Made by a program: the position numbers and the translations under genes. The notes beneath the pieces are model-generated. The model made no database searches. It had not been told where the DNA came from and saw only the letters and a program-made list of their open reading frames with translations. A stretch of 23,872 bases of DNA from a virus: IMG/VR virus record IMGVR_UViG_3300042485_000447, positions 1-23,872 of that record. One strand, 5' to 3'. Positions 1-5,707 of the stretch are shown piece by piece (position 1 is the first letter of the stretch; each line of letters opens with the position of its first letter).

Positions 1-57
1 ACTATGACTGCTGCTAAAGTTTCTAATTTTACTGTAATAGGAGAAACTTACGCTTAA
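1..57 (+). CDS. C-terminal end of an upstream gene (partial)
   Basis: The first frame is open from the window edge and reads TMTAAKVSNFTVIGETYA before a TAA stop at 55-57. Two bases separate this stop from the next start codon, the same TAATTATG junction found between the large virion genes downstream, so it is very likely the end of a real co-transcribed gene. Its position before a receptor-binding protein suggests a tail or fibre component, but 18 residues are too few to identify it. Confidence 0.6.
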   Translation, partial: TMTAAKVSNFTVIGETYA

Positions 58-59
58 TT

Positions 60-1085
60 ATGGAAAGAGGATATGAAAATGGTTTAGTACAAGGAAACAC
101 TGTAGGACTGTCCTCTGGATTACATGGAGGAAGGTTTGGTCATACAATGTCCAAAAGGTTAAACATGCTAAATCCTTCTACTATTAGAGATCCGAAAAGG
201 AATCCTGTATTTTATATTAATGCAGAGTCTGCTAATGTACTTCTTAATTCAGGTTCAGTACAAACATGTTATAATCTAGTAGAAAGTGTTCCTAATCAAA
301 TACTAGAAAAAGTAGAAGATGTAATAATACAAAATGCAGGTACTACTTATAGACCTCCATTGGTTCTTAATGGATTAGGTGGAAGAAATTACATGAATTT
401 TGGAGATACTGCAAACAGATATTTAGAAAGTAGTACATTAGCTAAAATGTATTGTACTATCAATTCTCCTACAAATGTTTATGCAAGTGGTACGGGTTTC
501 ACGTACATGTTTGTTATACGCAGAGCTAATCTACCTACAAGTACAGTAAGTATTTTAGATGGAAGAGATAGTACTACACTTGCAGGGTCTGGTGACATTC
601 TATTAGAATTAAATAGTAATAATTCAATTACTTTTGATTACAAAGGAGGACAAGGAGGATCTGTAACAAGTATAACAGGAACTGCAGGAGTAGGATTGCT
701 AACTGATTGGAGTATATTAACAGTGAAGTGTCAATTAAGAATAGATGGTGGACCATTACCTTTAGATAATCAATTCAGTAACTACAAAAGATATGATATG
801 CCTAGGGATAATAGGGTAGGGAATACTTCGGCTATTGATATTTTTGTAAATGGTATAGAGCAACAAAAAACAATTACTACAAATAACTTTACAAACTCTG
901 ATCATTTTGGAGATGATTCTTATAGAATGTTGGATAGAAATATCTTTATAGGAAATAAAGGATCTGTATTTGGAACTAGTGGTACTCACATTGCTGCAGT
1001 GTTAATGATACCTGCCTATATAGATAAATCATTTCAACAAAGAATAGAAAACTATTTTAGATACTATTATAATAAACCTTTCTAA
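60..1085 (+). CDS. Lectin-fold (LamG/concanavalin A-like) virion protein, probable receptor-binding or tail-fibre protein
   Basis: The 341-aa product has no signal peptide or membrane segment. An N-terminal part rich in Gly and Asn leads to a segment (about residues 100-120) of the form 'RPPLVLNGLGGRNYMNFGD', typical of the start of phage LamG-like domains. A beta-rich jelly-roll pattern follows (FTYMFVIRR, ILLELNSNNSITFDY, WSILTVKCQLRIDG, IDIFVNGIEQ, RNIFIGNKG). It closes with the usual helix after the lectin fold, 'IAAVLMIPAYIDKSFQQRIENYFRYYY'-like (described by its positions, about 312-337). Such proteins bind carbohydrate or mediate host adsorption in Bacteroidota phages. It lies just before the lysis genes, a usual place for fibre genes. 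Its glycine codons (22 GGA, 11 GGT, 2 GGG) and near-exclusive AGA/AGG arginines differ from the GGT-rich tail genes, which suggests module exchange. The fold is fairly sure; the exact role is inferred. Confidence 0.72.
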   Translation: MERGYENGLVQGNTVGLSSGLHGGRFGHTMSKRLNMLNPSTIRDPKRNPVFYINAESANVLLNSGSVQTCYNLVESVPNQILEKVEDVIIQNAGTTYRPPLVLNGLGGRNYMNFGDTANRYLESSTLAKMYCTINSPTNVYASGTGFTYMFVIRRANLPTSTVSILDGRDSTTLAGSGDILLELNSNNSITFDYKGGQGGSVTSITGTAGVGLLTDWSILTVKCQLRIDGGPLPLDNQFSNYKRYDMPRDNRVGNTSAIDIFVNGIEQQKTITTNNFTNSDHFGDDSYRMLDRNIFIGNKGSVFGTSGTHIAAVLMIPAYIDKSFQQRIENYFRYYYNKPF

Positions 1086-1130
1086 CACAATAAATACTTT
1101 TTAAATTAAAAAATATTAAACACAATTAAA

Positions 1131-1568
1131 ATGATTAGAACATTTTTAACAGGTATTGTAGTATCAATAATAACATTTTTAACACCTATTAAAGGATTTT
1201 TAGTATTAATGGGTGCTATGGTTTTCGCAGACACTGTGTATGCAATGTATGTCGCATATAAAACTGGACAAGGTCTAGACAGTTTAACAAGCGATAAATT
1301 TTTTAACATCGCTCCTAAATTATTTTTCTATTTAGGATCAATAATATTAGCGTACATGTGTGACTACTATCTAATTGGAGTCAATCATTTATTTGGTGTT
1401 GAAATGTTTGGAACAAAGATTGTTTCATTTGCGTTCATAAGTAATGAAATTAAGAGTATTAATGAAACGTATATTAAACGAAATAATAAAGGTATGTATG
1501 ATACATTAAAAGAATTTTATACAGTCTTAAAACGATTAAAAAAAGATGTTAATGACTTACTAAATTAA
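1131..1568 (+). CDS. Phage holin (holin 4-like family)
   Basis: This 145-aa protein has three or four hydrophobic segments, about residues 4-18, 21-43, 64-83 and 87-103. A charged, helical C-terminal tail follows (NETYIKRNNKGMYDTLKEFY). The pattern of an Asp at the end of the second segment (FADTVYAMYVAYKTG), a Ser/Thr-rich link, a Lys before the third segment and an Asp within it (AYMCDYYLIG) matches holin_4-type phage holins. Holins form inner-membrane lesions that release or activate the endolysin. The endolysin gene begins six bases after this stop codon, which supports the call. No clear promoter is seen in the 45-base AT-only gap upstream, so it is probably co-transcribed with the lectin-fold gene. 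Confidence 0.8.
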   Translation: MIRTFLTGIVVSIITFLTPIKGFLVLMGAMVFADTVYAMYVAYKTGQGLDSLTSDKFFNIAPKLFFYLGSIILAYMCDYYLIGVNHLFGVEMFGTKIVSFAFISNEIKSINETYIKRNNKGMYDTLKEFYTVLKRLKKDVNDLLN

Positions 1569-1574
1569 TATATT

Positions 1575-2048
1575 ATGAAATTAGATAACGAAGGTTACTT
1601 ATTGATTGCTACATTTGAAGGTTTAAGATTAAACCCATATCTATGTAGTGCAAATGTACCAACAATAGGTTATGGAAATACTTTTTATCCTAACGGTAAA
1701 AAAGTTACATTAAAAGATAAACCTATTACAAAAGAATATGCTTTTGAAATATTTAAATTTGTTGCAGATTTATTTGCAAAAGATGTAGCGTCTTTAATAA
1801 AATCAAAGGTTACACAAAATCAATTTAACGCGTTAGTATCGTTTGCCTACAATGTAGGCAGCGATATTGACCAAGATGATATTGCAGAAGGTTTAGGAGA
1901 TAGTACATTACTTAAAAAAGTAAATGCTAACCCTAATGACATTTCAATTATAAATGAGTTTCTTAAATGGAATAAGGCTGGTGGTAAAGTTATACCAGGT
2001 TTAGTTACTCGTAGAAAAAAAGAAGCTTCTGTATATTTTAAAAAATAA
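1575..2048 (+). CDS. Endolysin, GH24 T4-type lysozyme
   Basis: The 157-aa protein is a single GH24 (T4/lambdoid) lysozyme domain of normal length, cleaving the MurNAc-GlcNAc bonds of peptidoglycan. The catalytic region reads FEGLRLNPYLCSANVPTIGY: Glu15, eight residues, Cys24, five residues, Thr30. This fits the Glu-8-Asp/Cys-5-Thr triad with the Asp replaced by Cys, a variant known in the family. Further family marks are the QFNALVSFAYNVG motif (about residues 83-95) and the C-terminal GLVTRRKKEASVYF. There is no signal peptide or signal-anchor helix at the N-terminus, so export would depend on the holin just upstream. It forms a lysis cassette with its two neighbours. Confidence 0.93.
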   Translation: MKLDNEGYLLIATFEGLRLNPYLCSANVPTIGYGNTFYPNGKKVTLKDKPITKEYAFEIFKFVADLFAKDVASLIKSKVTQNQFNALVSFAYNVGSDIDQDDIAEGLGDSTLLKKVNANPNDISIINEFLKWNKAGGKVIPGLVTRRKKEASVYFKK

Positions 2049-2051
2049 CAT

Positions 2052-2672
2052 ATGAGAAATTTAAATAGTGATATTATTAAATATCTGATTATTGTAATAT
2101 TAGTCGGTATTATATTTTTACAAAGAAGCTGTTATAAGGAACATGTGAGTATTGTAAAACTACCTGAAGTAAAAGGTACTTTTGATACTGTTAAACCTAA
2201 AGAGATTCCATCTAAAACAAAATATGTTTATACAACATTAAAAGGTAAGACAATCTATTTAACAAATCCAGTAAACGATTCACTTGTAAAAGAATATGAG
2301 AAAGCAACTGACTCAATTTGCAAACTACAATTATATTTAGATGCTATTTCAGAAAGAGAATATCTTACAGAGTATGACAATGATACAATCAACTTAAAAG
2401 TATATTCTAAGGTACAAGGTACCTTATTAAAAGAAAAGCCCTCATACGTCATTAAAACGCGTTCTGTGGAAACATCTAAGTTAATTAAAGAACAGAAGTT
2501 TGCAATGTACGCTGGTGTAGATGTTTTTGATAATAAACTATTTAATAATTTTGGAGTTAAAGCTTCTTTAGGTTTTCAAAATAAGAATAAAGACATTTTG
2601 ACATTTTCTTATGACACACATAAGAATTTTTACCTAGGTTATTCTGTTAAACTGTTCAGTATTAAAAAATAA
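2052..2672 (+). CDS. Membrane-anchored protein of the lysis cassette, spanin candidate
   Basis: I do not recognise a named family. The 206-aa product has a short cytoplasmic N-terminus and a clear membrane helix at about residues 10-23 (KYLIIVILVGIIFL). An extracytoplasmic part of about 180 residues follows. Its middle is charged and partly helical (KEYEKATDSICKLQLYLDAI). Its last 60 residues alternate in short strands (FAMYAGVDVFDN, NFGVKASLGFQ, DILTFSYD, FYLGYSVKLF) as in an outer-membrane-like beta sheet. It starts three bases after the lysozyme stop. Position and topology fit an inner-membrane spanin that joins the two membranes at lysis, but no separate outer-membrane lipoprotein gene is seen. 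Cys27 follows QRS, which is a poor lipobox. The spanin role is inferred from context. Confidence 0.55.
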   Translation: MRNLNSDIIKYLIIVILVGIIFLQRSCYKEHVSIVKLPEVKGTFDTVKPKEIPSKTKYVYTTLKGKTIYLTNPVNDSLVKEYEKATDSICKLQLYLDAISEREYLTEYDNDTINLKVYSKVQGTLLKEKPSYVIKTRSVETSKLIKEQKFAMYAGVDVFDNKLFNNFGVKASLGFQNKNKDILTFSYDTHKNFYLGYSVKLFSIKK

Positions 2673-2695
2673 ATTATAAAATAAATACATTAAAA

Positions 2696-2727
2696 TTTGG
2701 AATTGTCAATAATTTATATTATCTTTG
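2696..2727 (+). promoter_or_regulatory. Bacteroidota-type promoter upstream of the exonuclease
   Basis: A TTTGG at 2696-2700 and a TATCTTTG at 2720-2727 match the Bacteroidota sigma factor consensus (TTTG near -33, TAnnTTTG near -7). Twenty bases separate TTTG from the TA of the second element, the same spacing as in the other two promoters of this window. Transcription would start near 2733, leaving a leader of about 20 bases. Confidence 0.75.
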
Positions 2728-2752
2728 TAATAATAATTATAAAAAATAATAT

Positions 2753-3685
2753 ATGACAGTTGCGGAGATTAAACAATTTATAAAAGATAAACCAGGTTAC
2801 GTAAAAGAAGGGTCTAAAAGATTAAAAAATCATTTAGTAAACAAAGGATTTAATCCTACAGTAAACAATTGTAAAATTGCATTACGTGAATCTCGTGAAG
2901 AATTTAGATTACAAAGTAATTCAGTATCACAAAATACAGCAAAAGTTTTAATTTATGATATTGAAACATCTTATAATATTGTTAAGTCTTGGAGAGTAGG
3001 TTATAATTTAAATATTAACCCTCAAGATATATTACATGAACGTAAAATTATATGTATAAGTTATAAATGGTCTAATGAAGATCAAATTTATAACTTATCG
3101 TGGGATAAGAATCAATGTGATAAATTTATGATTGAACAATTTATTGAAGTTTTAAATGAAGCAGATATAATTGTTTCACATAACGGAGATAAATTTGATT
3201 TACCTTGGATTAAAACACGAGCGTTATATCATAACTTACCAATGTTAGTAAACTACAAACAGTTTGATACATTAAAAGTTGCTAAAAGAAAATTCAATTT
3301 TAACTCTAATCGTCTTGATTACATTTCAGAATTTTTAGGTTTTGGAAATAAGATTAAAACTGAAATGGCATTGTGGGACGATATTATTCTTCGTAAGTGT
3401 CCAATTGCAATGAATAAGATGATTGAATATTGTGATATGGATGTTGAACTTTTAGCTAAAGTATATGACAAACTTGTTTATTGGGAAAATCCAATGAGTC
3501 ATGTTGGTGTAGATACTGGAGCACCTAAATATAGTTCACCTGTATCAGGAGGTTTAAATCTTAAACTTGTTAAAACAATTACAACTAATCGAGGTACTAT
3601 CAAACGAATTATGCGAGATATGGATACTGATCGACTATTTGAAATGAGTGATACAAATTTTCAAAAATATAAACTAAATAAATAA
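2753..3685 (+). CDS. 3'-5' exonuclease, PolB-proofreading (DnaQ-like/RNase H-fold) family
   Basis: This 310-aa protein carries the three motifs of a DEDDy exonuclease. ExoI is YDIETS with Asp69 and Glu71. ExoII is HNGDKFD, fitting N-x3-F-D with Asp149. ExoIII is YCDMD, fitting Y-x3-D with Tyr226 and Asp230. The four acidic residues bind the two catalytic metals. Residues 1-55 are basic and helical (PGYVKEGSKRLKNHLVNKGF) and could be a helix-turn-helix DNA-binding part. No polymerase palm domain follows, so it is a free-standing nuclease; it may act in replication, recombination or DNA processing. It has its own promoter and is followed by a terminator, although it sits between lysis and tail genes rather than with replication genes. 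Confidence 0.9.
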   Translation: MTVAEIKQFIKDKPGYVKEGSKRLKNHLVNKGFNPTVNNCKIALRESREEFRLQSNSVSQNTAKVLIYDIETSYNIVKSWRVGYNLNINPQDILHERKIICISYKWSNEDQIYNLSWDKNQCDKFMIEQFIEVLNEADIIVSHNGDKFDLPWIKTRALYHNLPMLVNYKQFDTLKVAKRKFNFNSNRLDYISEFLGFGNKIKTEMALWDDIILRKCPIAMNKMIEYCDMDVELLAKVYDKLVYWENPMSHVGVDTGAPKYSSPVSGGLNLKLVKTITTNRGTIKRIMRDMDTDRLFEMSDTNFQKYKLNK

Positions 3686-3691
3686 ACCTTA

Positions 3692-3729
3692 AACCTCTTA
3701 GCTCAAATATGTAGTTGAGAGGTTTTTTT
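3692..3729 (+). terminator. Rho-independent terminator after the exonuclease gene
   Basis: AACCTCT (3692-3698) and AGAGGTT (3718-3724) form a perfect 7-bp stem; TCAA and TTGA in the loop can extend the pairing past a bulge. A run of seven T follows (3723-3729). It begins six bases after the exonuclease stop and ends twelve bases before the next start codon. No promoter is seen between it and that next gene. Confidence 0.8.
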
Positions 3730-3741
3730 AATTTAACAAAT

Positions 3742-4422
3742 ATGACGCTAGAAAAAATTATTTATGATGTACGCGAACAATTAAAATTATTTACAGATGA
3801 TTCTGAAATTAGTAACAGATACATTGCTCATTTACTTAATATTAAACGTGCTAAGTACTTACGTCAAGAATTAAACAATTATCAACGTACAACAGATATT
3901 TCTGTAAAACAAACATTGTGTTTAGGATTAGAAAGAGTTTCATCTAATCAATGTGATTTAGATTATGAGTGTGAGTATATTTTACGTACAGTACGTACAA
4001 TACCTCAACCATTAGAATTACATATTAAATCAGGTATTACAAGTGTACGTCCTACAAATAGAATTAGTACACCTTTTAACTTTGTGACAAAAGAGAAAGC
4101 TATTTATAGTAAACACTCACCTTTTGGGAAAGGAATCTTTTCTTTTTTAGATGCTGACAAACATATTTATTTATTGTCTACAGATGACGCGTTAAATATG
4201 TTAGAGTGTATTACAATTACAGGTGTATTTGAAGATCCTTTATCTTTAGAAGGTTATACAAACTGCTGTAGTTGTGAAGATGCTAAGCCTTGTTTTGACG
4301 AACTTAAAAGTGACTATCCTTTACAGCCACATTATATTGATTTAATTAAAAATGAAATTATTAAAGAATTAGCACTTGGTGCAAACGTTCAGGAAGATAA
4401 AGAAAATGACACTAATGATTAA
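3742..4422 (+). CDS. Tail ring protein / P22 gp4-like head-to-tail connector
   Basis: The ATG at 3742 gives a 226-aa protein. An upstream TTG at 3715 would place the start inside the terminator stem and is unlikely. The N-terminus (TLEKIIYDVREQLKLFTDDSEISNRYIAHLLNIKRA, residues 2 to about 37) is a helical connector-like segment. A beta-rich middle follows, then 'DYPLQPHYIDLIKNEIIKEL' and a charged tail ending in ENDTND. This organisation is typical of crAss-like ring proteins, also called tail-stabilisation proteins, which stack under the portal. Cysteines 175, 176, 178 and 184 form a tight cluster. The next gene overlaps its end by 17 bases, and the IHF-like, second ring and muzzle genes downstream support a tail-assembly role. 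Which of the several ring proteins it is cannot be told. Confidence 0.68.
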   Translation: MTLEKIIYDVREQLKLFTDDSEISNRYIAHLLNIKRAKYLRQELNNYQRTTDISVKQTLCLGLERVSSNQCDLDYECEYILRTVRTIPQPLELHIKSGITSVRPTNRISTPFNFVTKEKAIYSKHSPFGKGIFSFLDADKHIYLLSTDDALNMLECITITGVFEDPLSLEGYTNCCSCEDAKPCFDELKSDYPLQPHYIDLIKNEIIKELALGANVQEDKENDTND

Positions 4423-4933
4423 GAATCCACGTACTGAAGGTAAGATTAAAACTCATTATGGTATGGTTGATTATTTTAAATTTTTTAAAAGTAAACATCC
4501 AACTATAAAAATTGATCGTGTAAAATATTCAAATATTATTTCAGAATTTAACGAAGGTCTTGTTAATTTAATAATTGAAGATAATCTTGAATATGATTTA
4601 CCTTACTTAGGTTCAACGATAAGTATTAAAAAGGAAAAGCGTGTACCTAGAATTGTAAATGGTAAATTATATAATACTGTACCAGTTGATTGGGTAGCAA
4701 CTAATAAATTATGGGGTGAGGATAAGGATGCTTACGATAAAAAATTACTTGTACGTTATTCAAATACTCACAGTTCAAAATATGTATTTAGAATATATTT
4801 TAAAAAGTATAAACAAGTTTTCTTAAACAAAAAATATTATTTTTTTAAACCTACAAGGACATTTCAAAGATTACTTAGTGCAAGAATAAAAGATAACAAT
4901 AAAGAAAAATATAACTCATTTTTATTATATTAA
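4406..4933 (+). CDS. IHF/HU-like protein of the tail gene cluster
   Basis: The chosen ATG at 4406 gives 175 aa and is preceded by AGGAAG nine bases upstream, one of the few Shine-Dalgarno-like sites here; a TTG at 4376 would lengthen the overlap with the previous gene. Residues 38-80 follow the HU/IHF pattern: a helix (YSNIISEFNEGLVNLIIED), then LPYLGSTISIKKEKR with Leu65, Pro66 and Gly69, comparable to LPGFGTF followed by a basic arm. 'NGKLYNTVPVDWVATNKLW' (about 84-102) matches a block I recall from the IHF-like proteins of crAss-like phages. The basic, aromatic C-terminal half (YFKKYKQVFLNKKYYFFKP) is extra to classic HU. It could bind DNA or have been recruited as a tail part. The fold is likely; the function is open. 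Confidence 0.65.
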   Translation: MTLMIKNPRTEGKIKTHYGMVDYFKFFKSKHPTIKIDRVKYSNIISEFNEGLVNLIIEDNLEYDLPYLGSTISIKKEKRVPRIVNGKLYNTVPVDWVATNKLWGEDKDAYDKKLLVRYSNTHSSKYVFRIYFKKYKQVFLNKKYYFFKPTRTFQRLLSARIKDNNKEKYNSFLLY

Positions 4934-4934
4934 C

Positions 4935-5690
4935 ATGACAAACGGGAATTATAAATCACTAGGTAGTGTATTGTGGAGAGTATTGAAAAATCCTTTAGCT
5001 GCAGAACTAACTTATGAAGAAGCAGCAGAGTATGCTTTAGAATTTATTAAATTATTAGGTGCACCTGTAATATACCTTGATAATCTTAAAACATTAGAAT
5101 TAACCTGTCATAAGGCAGAGTTACCTTGTGATTTACTTTATCTAAATGGTGTGCGTTACATGGACACAAATATTGAAGGTGCTGTAAATGAACCTATTGC
5201 GATGCGTGAAGCTACAAATGTTTATCACATGGATCCTGCAGAATTTGCAAATGAAACAAACAGTGACTTTAATGTACGTGGAAATCATAGACGTAATGAA
5301 TTTACATATCAAATTCAAAAAGGAATTTTATTTTCATCTATGCCTGATGGTTCAGTTGAAATATCTTACAAAGGTATTGCATTAGATGAAGACGGTTATC
5401 CTTTAATACCTGACAATGAAAAAGTAATGTTAGGTTTAGAATATTATATCCTTAGCAGATATTTAGAACCATTATGGATGATGGGTAAAGTTACAGATAA
5501 AGCTTTTCAATACATCCAACAAAAAAGATACTTCTATACTCCTTCAGCATTTACATCATTACAAATGCCGTCACTTGATAAAATGGAAACTATGATGAAT
5601 AGTTTAAATAGACTTATTATCAATACTACAGCACATCAAAACTTCTTTAAGAAAATGGGTGAGAAGGAACGCATTAGAAAATTTCGTTAA
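4935..5690 (+). CDS. Second tail ring / stabilisation protein
   Basis: The 251-aa protein has a helical N-terminus with an acidic stretch (LTYEEAAEYALEFIKLLGAP), a mixed middle, and a conserved block at about residues 128-165: GILFSSMPDGSVEISYKGIA, then DEDGYPLIPDNEK. That block is characteristic of ring or connector proteins of crAss-like and other Bacteroidota podoviruses. It ends in helices with aromatic residues and a basic tail (KERIRKFR). It starts one base after the IHF-like gene and is followed by the muzzle gene. It is expected to form part of the ring stack between portal and muzzle. The family call is good; the exact ring is not determined. Confidence 0.7.
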   Translation: MTNGNYKSLGSVLWRVLKNPLAAELTYEEAAEYALEFIKLLGAPVIYLDNLKTLELTCHKAELPCDLLYLNGVRYMDTNIEGAVNEPIAMREATNVYHMDPAEFANETNSDFNVRGNHRRNEFTYQIQKGILFSSMPDGSVEISYKGIALDEDGYPLIPDNEKVMLGLEYYILSRYLEPLWMMGKVTDKAFQYIQQKRYFYTPSAFTSLQMPSLDKMETMMNSLNRLIINTTAHQNFFKKMGEKERIRKFR

Positions 5691-5707
5691 TATATAAACA
5701 ATAAATA

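Noticed and set aside
1098-1112. TTTTTAA-A-TTAAAAA palindrome before the holin gene
   Set aside because: It is composed only of A and T with a one-base centre and is easily expected by chance in this composition.
2118-2135. Lipobox at Cys27 of the spanin candidate
   Set aside because: The residues before Cys (QRS) lack the usual aliphatic residue at -3. A plain membrane anchor explains the sequence better.
3715-3741. A longer start (TTG at 3715) for the first ring protein
   Set aside because: It lies inside the terminator hairpin and adds nine residues without family character. ATG 3742 gives the expected N-terminus.
4376-4405. A longer start (TTG at 4376) for the IHF-like protein
   Set aside because: It would overlap the previous gene by 47 bases and has no ribosome site, while ATG 4406 follows AGGAAG at a suitable distance.
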